Below are positions 1 to 8,222 of a DNA stretch of 30,258 bases, piece after piece. The position numbers were made by a program, and so were the translations under genes. This DNA is from a virus, in the IMG/VR virus record IMGVR_UViG_3300033273_000049, positions 1 through 30,258 of that record; one strand, written 5' to 3'. The notes under the pieces are model-generated. The model was not told where the DNA came from and did not search any database. It saw only the letters and a program-made list of their open reading frames with translations. Position 1 is the first letter of the stretch; each line of letters opens with the position of its first letter.

Positions 1-33
1 CCGCCACCGCCGCCACCGCCGCCACCACCTCCT
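1..33 (+). repeat. CCGCCACCG tandem repeat encoding polyproline
   Basis: Three near-perfect copies of the 9-mer CCGCCACCG followed by CCTCCT encode Pro x11. The stretch is extremely G+C rich against an AT-rich genome. It may extend beyond the window edge. Confidence 0.75.
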
Positions 34-204
34 ATTGAGCCTACAGTTACACCTCAAGGTTCAAAAGAGCAGCAGAGAGTAAAAACTCAACAAGCTAGGA
101 AGAAAGGTCAAATGGCAGCTAGGGTGACTGGTGGTCAAGGATTGCTACAAGAAGCGCCGACAGAAAAACCAAGTTTGTTAGGGCAAAATAAAAGGAACTA
201 TTAA
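1..204 (+). CDS. C-terminal part of a proline-rich small phage protein upstream of portal (partial)
   Basis: Frame 1 is open from the window edge to a TAA at 202-204 and encodes 67 residues, so the start is outside the window. The visible part begins with eleven consecutive prolines. A basic, Gln/Lys-rich stretch follows, ending in a GGQGLLQ motif and a terminal LLGQNKRNY. Short proteins with a polyproline run and a C-terminal G-x-x-LL / LLGQ motif are often found just before the portal gene in podovirus and siphovirus genomes; their role is not known to me. The stop overlaps the portal start by one base (TAATG), so the two are probably translationally coupled. The reading frame is clear; the function is not. 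Confidence 0.7.
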   Translation, partial: PPPPPPPPPPPIEPTVTPQGSKEQQRVKTQQARKKGQMAARVTGGQGLLQEAPTEKPSLLGQNKRNY

Positions 205-1862
205 TGGCTGAAATTGATCAAAGAGCTGCTGTTCTTATGAAAAGGTTTAGCAGCCTGAAGACATATAGAAGCAATTGGGAAAGTCACTGGCAAGAAATTG
301 GTGATTTTGTAGCGCCAAACAAAGGCAACATAACCAAAAAAAGAACTCATGGTGACAAAAATACTGAGCGTATATTTGATGGCACTGCACAGTTCGCAGC
401 TGAACTTATGGCGTCAAGTATGCATGGAATGCTGACTAATTCAGGCACGCCCTGGTTTAGTCTTCGTTATACTGATGATGAGTTTGAAACTGATGATACA
501 TCAAAAGAATGGTTAGAAGCTGCCACTGATACTATGTATGTTGAGATCGGCAGATCAAATTTTCATGAAGCTATTAATGAATTATATTTTGATCTGGTTA
601 CTTTTGGTACAGCGGTCATGTTTGTTGATACTGACAAAGAAGGCACATTAAGATTTTCAACCAGGCACATATCAGAATGTTACGTATCAGAAGATGAATT
701 TGGTAGAGTTGATACTGTATTTCGTGAGTTTAAAATGCCTGCAAGAGCAGCTGTGGCGCAGTTCGGTGAAGAGAATATTACAGAAAGACTTTTGAAAAAA
801 TCTCAGGATGATCCATATGACATGGTCGAGCTGCTCCATGTTGTTATGCCAAGATATGAAAGAGACACTGTTAAGATTGATGCAAAGAACAAACCAATAG
901 CATCTATATATTTAGATCCTGGCGATAAAAAAATTATATCTGAAAGTGGATTTGATGAGTTTCCTTATATGGTTCCAAGGTTTCGTAAGGCATCATATGA
1001 AAATGGTTATGGACGTTCACCAGCTATGACAGCTTTGGCTGATATAAAAATGCTGAATGAAATGTCCAAAGCGGTTATTCAGGCGGCTCAATTGCAAATC
1101 CATCCTCCCCTTCTAGTACCAGATGATGGTTTTATACTTCCAGTTCGTACTGTTCCAGGGGGTTTGAACTTTTATCGATCAGGCACTAGGGATAGAATTG
1201 AGCCACTGAATATTGGTGCAAATAATCCTTTAGGCGAAAACCAGTTGGAGCAAAGACGAACAGCAATCAGAGCGGCGTTTTATGTAGATCAGTTAGTCAC
1301 TGGTAATAGACCAGGAATGACAGCAACAGAAGTGATTCAAAAATCTACAGAGAAAATGAGAATACTAGCGCCTTTAACTGGTAGGCTACAGTCAGAATTA
1401 CTAAGACCTCTTATTGATAGAATATTTAATTTGATATCTAAAAAAGAAGGTTTTGCTCCAGCTCCTGAGACTATGGCTGGTAGTGAAATAGATATAGAAT
1501 ATGTATCACCATTAGCTAAAGCGCAGCGTCAAGGCGATGTCCAGGCGTCACTTGAGTTATTTCAGTTTCTTGCACCTCTTATGCAAGTTGATCCTAATGT
1601 GGTTGATTTCTTGGATGTTGATGGTTTAGCCAAGCACATAATCAAAACTACTGGAGTACCAGCAAGTGTGGTTAGAGGGGCAGAAGAGGTGGCTGCAATC
1701 CGTGAGCAGAAGCAACAAATGCAGGCTCAAATGGCAGAAGATCAAAGGGCAGCAATGCTTGCAAAAGCAGCCGGTGAAGGTGCGCCAGGTCTTAGGGCGG
1801 CGGATGATGTTAGTCCTGAAACTCAAGAAGCAGTATTAAATTTGGTAACTGGTAATGAGTAG
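204..1862 (+). CDS. Portal protein (head-to-tail connector)
   Basis: This 552-residue protein fits the podovirus head-tail connector family (T7 gp8 type, Pfam Head-tail_con). It would form the dodecameric portal at the capsid vertex through which DNA is packaged and ejected. Supporting signs are the N-terminal helix with RSNWESHWQEIGDFVAP, the FDGTAQFAAELMASSMHGMLT motif region (about residues 58-78), the GTAVMFVD and YGRSPAM motifs, and a Gln/Ala-rich C-terminal helical tail. Length is typical (500-600). The ATG at 204 is preceded by AAAGGAACT, an acceptable ribosome binding site, and overlaps the upstream stop. The gene overlaps the next start by 8 bases. Terminase would be expected upstream, outside the window. 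Confidence 0.93.
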   Translation: MAEIDQRAAVLMKRFSSLKTYRSNWESHWQEIGDFVAPNKGNITKKRTHGDKNTERIFDGTAQFAAELMASSMHGMLTNSGTPWFSLRYTDDEFETDDTSKEWLEAATDTMYVEIGRSNFHEAINELYFDLVTFGTAVMFVDTDKEGTLRFSTRHISECYVSEDEFGRVDTVFREFKMPARAAVAQFGEENITERLLKKSQDDPYDMVELLHVVMPRYERDTVKIDAKNKPIASIYLDPGDKKIISESGFDEFPYMVPRFRKASYENGYGRSPAMTALADIKMLNEMSKAVIQAAQLQIHPPLLVPDDGFILPVRTVPGGLNFYRSGTRDRIEPLNIGANNPLGENQLEQRRTAIRAAFYVDQLVTGNRPGMTATEVIQKSTEKMRILAPLTGRLQSELLRPLIDRIFNLISKKEGFAPAPETMAGSEIDIEYVSPLAKAQRQGDVQASLELFQFLAPLMQVDPNVVDFLDVDGLAKHIIKTTGVPASVVRGAEEVAAIREQKQQMQAQMAEDQRAAMLAKAAGEGAPGLRAADDVSPETQEAVLNLVTGNE

Positions 1863-2085
1863 TCCTGAACAGTTAAGAATTATATTTAAAGAATTGTTCT
1901 CCTCCACTGAAGGTAAGAAGGTTTTAGAAGATTTAGAAACTAGGTTTAGTTATAGGTCTTCTACCTTCATACCGAACAGTGATGAAACAATATACCGAGA
2001 AGGTCAAAGATCTGTCGTGGTGTTTATAAACAACATGATTGAAGATAAAAAACCAATAGAACAAGAAGGAGCTATAAATGTCTGA
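1855..2085 (+). CDS. Bbp19-like phage structural protein
   Basis: A 76-residue protein with the pattern seen in Bordetella phage BPP-1 Bbp19 homologues: an F-x-T/S-x-EGKKVLEDL segment near residues 15-26, then FSYRSSTF and an EGQRSVVVFINNMI helix. In BPP-1-like podoviruses this small protein lies between portal and capsid genes. A precise structural role is not established to my knowledge. It overlaps the portal 3' end and its own 3' end overlaps the scaffold gene by 8 bases, so it belongs to the head operon. Family assignment is by pattern and synteny. Confidence 0.75.
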   Translation: MSSPEQLRIIFKELFSSTEGKKVLEDLETRFSYRSSTFIPNSDETIYREGQRSVVVFINNMIEDKKPIEQEGAINV

Positions 2086-2914
2086 AGAAGGTCAGGTAGC
2101 GGATGCCCCAGTAGAAACTGGACAAGCAGCGTCTGAAGCAACAACAGAGTTTAATTTTAGAGATCATATTGATGAAACAATAAGAGATGATCCAAGTCTA
2201 GCCACATATAAGGATATAAATGGTATGGCTAAATCTCTTATAAATGCACAAAAAATGGTTGGCGCAGATAAAGTTGCCATACCAGGTAAATACACAACAC
2301 CTGAAGAAATGGATATTTTTTATTCAAAGATAGGTAGACCTGATGCCCCTGATGGCTATGAGTTATCAAATAATGACGTCATAGGTGAAGAAGGTGTAAC
2401 TTTCTTTAGAGAGCTTGCCCATAAAAACGGATTAACACAAACCCAGGCTGAAAATATCCTAACTGAGTATACCGGATATTTAGATACTTTAGGTGAGAAA
2501 ACAGAAGAGCAAATAGAGCAAATAAGAGTTGGTCTAGAAAAAGATTTACAAAATGAATGGGGTGATCAATATGAAAAAAATATTGGTTACAGCAATGAAG
2601 TTGTAAGCACTTTTGGCGGAGATGATGACGCCATAACAGAAATGAAACTAGCTGATGGCACAAGGATTGGGGACAATCCTTTGCTCATTGAAATGTTTTC
2701 AAACATAGGTCGTTTCATAGCCGAAAAAATTGGTGAAGATAGTTTTTCAGGAAGAGACAATGTTCCTGGCATGGCTATGGAAGAAGTACAACAAGAATTG
2801 AATAGCATCATGGCGCCTGGCACACCGTATTGGGATAAACAGCATCCTGATCATAATAGAGTTGTCCAGCGTGCTTTTCAGCTAAACAGCATGATAACTG
2901 GTGATGCTGCGTAA
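2078..2914 (+). CDS. Capsid scaffolding / head assembly protein
   Basis: This 278-residue acidic protein lies directly before the major capsid gene, the usual place for scaffold. It has a variable Ala/Glu/Thr-rich N-terminus, then a segment around residues 40-90 containing AKSLINAQKMVG and a YTTPEEMDIFY / GRPDAPDGYEL motif found in many podovirus scaffold-type proteins. A long charged helical centre and a C-terminal GTPYWDKQHPDH motif follow. The role inferred is transient internal assembly factor for the procapsid. A GAAGGAG site precedes the ATG. The scaffold call rests on motif and position, not on a catalytic signature. Confidence 0.8.
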   Translation: MSEEGQVADAPVETGQAASEATTEFNFRDHIDETIRDDPSLATYKDINGMAKSLINAQKMVGADKVAIPGKYTTPEEMDIFYSKIGRPDAPDGYELSNNDVIGEEGVTFFRELAHKNGLTQTQAENILTEYTGYLDTLGEKTEEQIEQIRVGLEKDLQNEWGDQYEKNIGYSNEVVSTFGGDDDAITEMKLADGTRIGDNPLLIEMFSNIGRFIAEKIGEDSFSGRDNVPGMAMEEVQQELNSIMAPGTPYWDKQHPDHNRVVQRAFQLNSMITGDAA

Positions 2915-2916
2915 AT

Positions 2917-3026
2917 ACCCAGTGATGGGTTAATCTATGGATAAGCTTTATGCCCCATAGCACATACCTTTGCGTAAGGTGGAGTAATTACCCTTAGTAA
3001 TAGATGGTCTGCGCAAGCAGATAGCC
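2917..3026 (+). promoter_or_regulatory. Hairpin-rich leader upstream of the major capsid gene
   Basis: The 153-base gap between scaffold and capsid has no ORF but a series of stem-loops: ACCC/GGGT (2917-2930), CTATGG/CCATAG enclosing ATAA/TTAT (2935-2960), ACCTT/AAGGT with a 5-base loop (2966-2980), and TCTGC/GCAGA closed by a GCAA (GNRA-type) tetraloop (3008-3021). TAAGGT (2975-2980) can instead pair with ACCCTTA (2990-2996), leaving one bulged C, so two folds compete. There is no U-run, so this is not a simple terminator. I infer an mRNA leader that affects stability, processing or translation of capsid mRNA. It ends in a GGAG ribosome binding site at 3057-3060. Confidence 0.5.
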
Positions 3027-3067
3027 AATCGTAGAAACTTAAATCTTAATTTTAATGGAGAATGTAA

Positions 3068-3931
3068 ATGTCTGCTAATCAGATAACTACCGCATTCGTG
3101 AATCAATTTTCATCGAATGTTCAGCTTCTCTCACAGCAAATGGGATCACTTCTACGAAACACCGTAGATATTGAAACTGTTAATGGTGAGAAGGCTTTCT
3201 TCGACCAAGTTGGATCAACAGCAGCTGTAGAAAAAACTACAAGGAATGCTGATACACCTTTGGTTGAAACACCTCATGAAAGACGTATGGTCACAATGTC
3301 AGATTATGAGTATGCGACTTTAATCGATGACCAGGACAAAATCAGATTATTGATTGATCCTACATCAACTTACGCCAAGGCAGCAGCAGCTGCTATGGGC
3401 AGAAAGATGGATGACGTTATCATTGCTGCAATGTATGGTGATGCTAAAACTGGCAAAGATGGTTCAAGTACAACATCATTTCCAGCTGCTAACCAAATTG
3501 CTGCGGCTTCAGGCGGTCTAACAATCGCTAAGTTAGTCGAAGCAAAACAGAAGCTTGATGAGAACTCTGTTGATCCATCTATCGCAAGATACATCGTTGT
3601 ATCTCCAAAGCAAATCAGCGATTTATTAAACTCAACAACAGTAACAAGCGCAGACTTTAACACAGTTCGTGCTTTGGCAACTGGAAGCATATCTTCATTC
3701 GTTGGTTTTAATTTCATCGTTTCTAACAGATTACCAGTTGATGCTAGTTCTGATAGACGAGTATTTGCTTGGGCGCAAGATGGAGTGAAGGTGGCTCTTG
3801 GCAAAGAACCTCAAGCGAGGATCGATGTTAGAGCAGATAAATCATACGCAACACAAGTCTATTACTGCATGACTATGGGAGCTACTCGCATGGAAGAAGA
3901 AAAAGTAATAGAAATTAAGTGTTCAGAGTAA
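3068..3931 (+). CDS. Major capsid protein (HK97-fold, BPP-1/Phage_capsid_2 type)
   Basis: The 287-residue product strongly resembles the podovirus capsid family related to Bordetella phage Bbp17. Visible signatures are FVNQFSSNVQLLSQQMGS near the N-terminus, the VNGEKAFFDQVG loop, TPLVETPHERRMVTMSDYEYA (about residues 63-83), LIDDQDKIRLLIDPTS, and MGRKMDDVIIAAMYG. It would form the icosahedral shell. The TGGAGAATGTAA ribosome binding site decides the ATG at 3068. It follows the structured leader and is followed closely by the cement-protein gene. Confidence 0.93.
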   Translation: MSANQITTAFVNQFSSNVQLLSQQMGSLLRNTVDIETVNGEKAFFDQVGSTAAVEKTTRNADTPLVETPHERRMVTMSDYEYATLIDDQDKIRLLIDPTSTYAKAAAAAMGRKMDDVIIAAMYGDAKTGKDGSSTTSFPAANQIAAASGGLTIAKLVEAKQKLDENSVDPSIARYIVVSPKQISDLLNSTTVTSADFNTVRALATGSISSFVGFNFIVSNRLPVDASSDRRVFAWAQDGVKVALGKEPQARIDVRADKSYATQVYYCMTMGATRMEEEKVIEIKCSE

Positions 3932-3942
3932 GGGAGAGTTAA

Positions 3943-4404
3943 ATGGCTACAGTATATTCTACTCAAAGAACTAACGCTAGAGCAGTTCCTTCCGTAAAGA
4001 ACAAAGCTAACGAATTAGGTGGCAGAGTTCGTGTTGCTCACGGCGTTTATGAAGCATCTTCATTAGCATCAGGTGATGTTATCGAAATGTTTATCCTTCC
4101 TGACGGCGCAAGAATCATCAGTGGTTCTTTAGCTCATGATGCATTAGGAGCAAGTACAACATTAGCTGTAGGACATGGTGCTTACAATAATGCTGATGGT
4201 ACAGCAGTTGCTTTAGATGCTGATGAGTTTAAAGCAGCAGCTGCTTCAACATCCGCTCAAAAAGTGGACGTTGCTGCAACACTTGCTTTAGGTTCAGGCA
4301 TTGAGATCGATGCAGATCAGGATGGTTATCCAGTAACAGTAACAATGGGCGGAGCCGCTGGTACTGGTACTATTGAATTAACTATGCTTTATGCATTAGA
4401 TTAA
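3943..4404 (+). CDS. Probable capsid cement/decoration protein (Bbp16-like position)
   Basis: A 153-residue, Ala/Gly/Val/Thr-rich, beta-predicted protein 11 bases after the capsid gene. Its N-terminus has RVRVAHGVYEASSLASGDVI and LPDGARIISGSL, a pattern seen in small proteins downstream of the capsid gene in many podoviruses. In BPP-1 the equivalent gene makes a jelly-roll cement protein that caps the HK97 shell. I infer the same job here from position, size and composition. The ATG has a GGGAGAG ribosome binding site. A strong terminator follows, ending the head transcription unit. Confidence 0.72.
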   Translation: MATVYSTQRTNARAVPSVKNKANELGGRVRVAHGVYEASSLASGDVIEMFILPDGARIISGSLAHDALGASTTLAVGHGAYNNADGTAVALDADEFKAAAASTSAQKVDVAATLALGSGIEIDADQDGYPVTVTMGGAAGTGTIELTMLYALD

Positions 4405-4411
4405 TTAACTG

Positions 4412-4435
4412 GGGGCAGTTAACGCTGCCCCTTTT
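4412..4435 (+). terminator. Rho-independent terminator after head genes
   Basis: A perfect 7-bp stem GGGGCAG/CTGCCCC with a 6-base loop is followed directly by TTTT. It lies 8 bases after the cement-protein stop and 16 bases before the tail tube A gene, so it separates abundant head mRNAs from tail mRNAs. Confidence 0.85.
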
Positions 4436-4451
4436 CTTATAAAGGTTTATT

Positions 4452-5042
4452 ATGGCTAGTGTTGTTGATATATGTAATTCAGCTTTAAACTTAATTGGTG
4501 CGTCTAATATTTTAGATTTAACTGAAGATAGTAAAGCTGCTAGGATTTGTAATCAAAGATACAGTTTTGTAAGAGATGCAACATTTAGATCTCATCCTTG
4601 GAATTGTCTTTTAAGACGAGTAACATTAGCTCCTGAAACAGAAACACCGGACTTTGATTTTTCAAATCAATTTACCCTTCCAACAGATCCATATTGTTTG
4701 CGTGTCCTACAACTCCAAGACCAAGATTTAGTATATAAAGTTGAAGGCAGAAAAATTCTAGCTAACACAACTCAAATTAAAATGTTGTATGTAGCAAGAG
4801 TTGAAGATCCAAATGAGTATGATCAATTATTAATAGAAGCTATATCAGCTAAACTTGCAGCTGATATTTGTTATGCGTTAGTTAATAGCGCAAATCTAAT
4901 GGTACAGCTCAATTCAATGTATAAGGCTAAACTTGTTGAAGCTAGGTTTGTTGATGCTAATGAAGGCACACCAGCAACAATGAATAATGAATCTAGTCTG
5001 ACAGTGGCAGAAAGTAATATCTTCCTTGCATCGAGGTTGTAA
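4452..5042 (+). CDS. Tail tubular protein A (T7 gp11-like, adaptor)
   Basis: The 196-residue protein matches tail tubular protein A: VVDICNSALNLIGA at the start, SKAARICNQRYSFVRDATFRSHPWN (about residues 27-51), then the FTLPTDPYCLRVLQL segment. In T7-like virions this forms the ring between portal and nozzle. Length is that of T7 gp11 (196). The ATG lies just past the terminator with a weak AAAGG site. It overlaps the next gene by one base (TAATG), consistent with tail-module coupling. Confidence 0.9.
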   Translation: MASVVDICNSALNLIGASNILDLTEDSKAARICNQRYSFVRDATFRSHPWNCLLRRVTLAPETETPDFDFSNQFTLPTDPYCLRVLQLQDQDLVYKVEGRKILANTTQIKMLYVARVEDPNEYDQLLIEAISAKLAADICYALVNSANLMVQLNSMYKAKLVEARFVDANEGTPATMNNESSLTVAESNIFLASRL

Positions 5043-7309
5043 TGGCAAAGATTACAGCTGCAAAACAAAATTTTACGTCAGGTGAAATTACACCCAGGCT
5101 ATCTGGTAGAACTGATTTAGGGCGTTACGATAATGCAGCACAATCAATAGAAAATTTTTTAGTACAACCACATGGCGGTTTAGGCAGAAGACCAGGGACA
5201 GAATTTATTAGAGAGGTTAAAACAAGCTCTGCACAAACCAGACTTATACCTTTTCAATTTAATGTTGAACAAGCTTACATATTAGAATTTGGTAATTTAT
5301 ATTTTAGAGTTTATAAAGATGGTGGGATAGTTGTATCAAGTGGTGTGCCAGTTGAGTTTACAACACCTTATACAACAGCTCAGTTAGATCAAATCAAATT
5401 TGCTCAAACAGCTGATGTTATGTACATTTCCCATCCAAATCATGCACCTAGAAAAATAACCAGGACTTCTCATACAGCGTGGACAGTTACCGAAGTAGAT
5501 CTTCAGCGTGGTGCAATGCTAGATCAAAACTTAACAGACACAACATTGACAGCTGGTGGAAGAACTGGCACTGTTACAATCACCGCCAGTGCAGATACAT
5601 TTGTTTCTACAGACGTAGGACGCCTTGTTAAACTTCATAAAGGTTTTGCAAAAATAACATCATTCACGAGCGCAACATCTGTTGATGCTGCTGTTCAAGA
5701 GCTTGAAGACGGACGATCTGAGTTGATGCCATCGTATGCAGCAACTACAATATCGTTTCATGAAGGTGATCCTAGCGCAACCGGTCTAGAGCATAATGAT
5801 AGAATTGAAGACAGCGACGGTAATTTCATTACTCAAGGTTTTGAAAATGGAATGAAAATCACGATTAGTGGTACTACTAGTAATAATGGATCAGGTAAAC
5901 TGATAGTGGATGTTACGGATACAGTTATTACATTAGCGCCTGGTATTGATTTAACAAATGAAAGTTCAGGAACAAGTTTTACGCTTACTGGTGATCTAAT
6001 AGCAGATAGTAATTTTTCATTAGGAGCATTTTCAGAAACAACTGGTTACCCAGCTGCGGTTGCTTTTTATGAACAACGGTTAGTTTTTGCCGGTACAAGT
6101 CATCAGCCACAAACAATATTCTTTTCTCAAAGTGGTGATTTTGAAAACTTTGAACGTGGTGCAAATGATGATGATGGATTAGTTTATACAATAGGATCTA
6201 ATGAAGTAAACGTAATACGGTATTTAGCATCAGGCAGGCAATTAATTGTTGGGACAAGTGGTGGTGAATTTGTTGTAAGAGCGTCAGGATTTGATGAACC
6301 ACTAAAGCCAAATAACACACAGATAAAACAACAAACAACATATGGATCTGCTGATATACAACCATTGCAAGTTGGCAACGCCACACTATTTTTACAAAGA
6401 GCTAAAAGAAAATTACGTGAATTAATTTTTAGTAATGAAAGCGATAGTTATGTAGCACCTGATATGACTATTTTAGCTGAACATATAACAGAAGGGGGCA
6501 TAACAGATTTTGCTTACCAGCAAGAGCCTGACAGTATTGCATGGACTGTAAGAACAGATGGTGTTCTTGCGTGTATGACTTATAGACGAGAAGAGCAGGT
6601 TGTTGCCTGGCATAGGCATATTATAGGCGGTGCATTTGGATCAGGTGATGCTGTTGTTGAATCAGTAGCGGTTATACCAGGTGACCTGGATGAAGATGAA
6701 GTTTATTTAATTGTCAAAAGGACAATAGATGGAGCAACAAAAAGATATGTTGAGCGTATGTCAGGATTTGATTTTGGAACAGATATTACGAATGCATTTT
6801 TTGTTGATAGTGGACTAACATATTCAGGAAGCGCAGCAACAACTATTTCAGGTCTAGACCATTTAGAAGGAGAAACTGTTTCAGTATTAGCGGATGGATC
6901 TGTTCACCCAGACGTTACTGTAAGTTCAGGTTCGGTTACACTCCAGCGTTCTGTTACAAAGGCTCACATAGGATTGCCTTTTACAAGTAAAGTAGAAACA
7001 TTAAGAATTGACGGTGGTAGCGCTTTAGGAAGCTCTCAAGGTAAAGTAAAAAGAATATCTGAGGTTACAATAAGATTGTTTAGATCAGTAGGTTTAAAAG
7101 TAGGAACATCTACTAGTGAATTAGATATAGTGCCTTTTAGAGATTCAGGTAACGCAATGGACACAGCAACACCATTATTTACTGGTGATAAAACAGTCGA
7201 ATTTAGAGGTGGCTACGATGATGATGCAACAATTGTTATTCAGCAAGACCAGCCATTACCAATGACAATACTAGCTATATTCCCAACGGTATCTGTTTTT
7301 GATAAATGA
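5042..7309 (+). CDS. Tail tubular protein B-like nozzle protein
   Basis: A 755-residue protein placed directly after tail tube A, as in T7 (gp12). It begins with AAKQNFTSGEITPRLSGRTDLGRYDNA and has QPHGGLGRRPGT (about residues 43-54) followed by FQFNVEQAYILEFG and YFRVYKDG. This N-terminal signature marks podovirus and N4/BPP-type tail nozzle proteins. A central region with LPEQRL-like FYEQRLVFAGT and FFSQSGDF (about residues 342-366) is also typical. Beta-rich C-terminus. Its stop overlaps the next start (ATGA). Role: tip of the short tail that contacts the cell surface. Confidence 0.85.
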   Translation: MAKITAAKQNFTSGEITPRLSGRTDLGRYDNAAQSIENFLVQPHGGLGRRPGTEFIREVKTSSAQTRLIPFQFNVEQAYILEFGNLYFRVYKDGGIVVSSGVPVEFTTPYTTAQLDQIKFAQTADVMYISHPNHAPRKITRTSHTAWTVTEVDLQRGAMLDQNLTDTTLTAGGRTGTVTITASADTFVSTDVGRLVKLHKGFAKITSFTSATSVDAAVQELEDGRSELMPSYAATTISFHEGDPSATGLEHNDRIEDSDGNFITQGFENGMKITISGTTSNNGSGKLIVDVTDTVITLAPGIDLTNESSGTSFTLTGDLIADSNFSLGAFSETTGYPAAVAFYEQRLVFAGTSHQPQTIFFSQSGDFENFERGANDDDGLVYTIGSNEVNVIRYLASGRQLIVGTSGGEFVVRASGFDEPLKPNNTQIKQQTTYGSADIQPLQVGNATLFLQRAKRKLRELIFSNESDSYVAPDMTILAEHITEGGITDFAYQQEPDSIAWTVRTDGVLACMTYRREEQVVAWHRHIIGGAFGSGDAVVESVAVIPGDLDEDEVYLIVKRTIDGATKRYVERMSGFDFGTDITNAFFVDSGLTYSGSAATTISGLDHLEGETVSVLADGSVHPDVTVSSGSVTLQRSVTKAHIGLPFTSKVETLRIDGGSALGSSQGKVKRISEVTIRLFRSVGLKVGTSTSELDIVPFRDSGNAMDTATPLFTGDKTVEFRGGYDDDATIVIQQDQPLPMTILAIFPTVSVFDK

Positions 7310-7746
7310 TTATAATTGATTTTGAATCTGACCACGCCAAAGAAATATTAGGTGGTTCGGTTAATGATGAAAAGATTAGACCACCCATTGAGGTTTCACA
7401 ATTTGTTGAACCAATGGTCGTAAAGAATATGGCATTTACTGGTGTTCTAAATGGCAAAATAATAGCTTGTGGTGGTATATACCCTATTTGGGATGGTGTA
7501 GGTGAAGCGTGGTTTCTTGGGACAGATATGGTCAATGAGAAGCCTGTAAGCGTCACTAGGACGGTTAAAAGTTATTTAGATGTATTGATGACCAATAATA
7601 ATTTACATCGTGTACAAGCTCATATTAGGCATGATTGGGATAGAGCTAACAGATGGATAGCTTTTCTTGGAATGCAAAAAGAAGGGGTTGTCAGGAAATT
7701 TAGTCCTGATGGTAGAGATCATATTTTATTTAGTAAGGTGATATAA
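7306..7746 (+). CDS. Internal virion protein A-like, GNAT fold (T7 gp13-like)
   Basis: A 146-residue protein with a GNAT acetyltransferase-like fold, judged from the beta-strand pattern NMAFTGVLNGKIIACGGIYP, then the EAWFLGTD segment and a VQAHIRHDWDRANRWIAFLG region (about residues 101-120). Proteins of this kind occupy the gp13 position in T7-like tail modules (DUF2833 family) and are needed for virion morphogenesis. Whether it acetylates anything is unknown; the typical acetyl-CoA loop Q/R-x-x-G-x-G/A is not evident. It overlaps both neighbours, by 4 bases at the start and 1 base at the end. Confidence 0.78.
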   Translation: MIIIDFESDHAKEILGGSVNDEKIRPPIEVSQFVEPMVVKNMAFTGVLNGKIIACGGIYPIWDGVGEAWFLGTDMVNEKPVSVTRTVKSYLDVLMTNNNLHRVQAHIRHDWDRANRWIAFLGMQKEGVVRKFSPDGRDHILFSKVI

Positions 7747-8222
7747 TGGGATTAGAAGCTGCTACACTTATGGCAATCGGTTCAGGTGTTTCTGCGGTAG
7801 GTACATTTGCTGCTGCTGAAGGTACTAAACAAGTTGGACGATATAATAAACAAATAGCAGACAGAAATGCAAAGGTAGCAGAACAACGAGCGGAAATGGC
7901 ATTGTTTGATGCATCTAGGAATGCTGTAAAATTTAGGAATGATTTTAGAGGATTAAACGATGCATCAGCTATGGCTATGCGTAAAAACAATGTGGCTATA
8001 ACTGGTTCAGCCCTTGATGTTTTACTTAATAACGCTTTGAACTTTGAAATAGATAACGAAAATCAGAGACGCCAGGCAGCTGCTACGGCAAGTGATTATA
8101 GAGAGAATGCTGTTAATGAAAGGCTTCGAGGACAACTTGCATTATATGAAGCGAAACAACAAGCGAAGGCAATGAAAATTGGAGCTATTGGTCAAATGTT
8201 TACAACATACGGTCAAGTATAA
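7746..8222 (+). CDS. Internal virion protein B-like (T7 gp14-like)
   Basis: This 158-residue protein is Ala- and Gln-rich and nearly all helical. It starts with a hydrophobic Gly/Ala segment (residues 5-22, TLMAIGSGVSAVGTFAAA) followed by a long coiled-coil-like region. NVAITGSALDVL and the adjacent RRQAAATASDYR are characteristic of gp14-like ejection proteins. In T7-like phages gp14 enters the outer membrane during DNA ejection. It sits between gp13-like and large ejection proteins, as expected. Start and stop are each coupled to neighbours (TAATG). Confidence 0.78.
   Translation: MGLEAATLMAIGSGVSAVGTFAAAEGTKQVGRYNKQIADRNAKVAEQRAEMALFDASRNAVKFRNDFRGLNDASAMAMRKNNVAITGSALDVLLNNALNFEIDNENQRRQAAATASDYRENAVNERLRGQLALYEAKQQAKAMKIGAIGQMFTTYGQV

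Noticed and set aside
2917-3026. Terminator between scaffold and capsid
   Set aside because: Several stems exist but none is followed by a T-run, and the capsid gene needs transcription through it.
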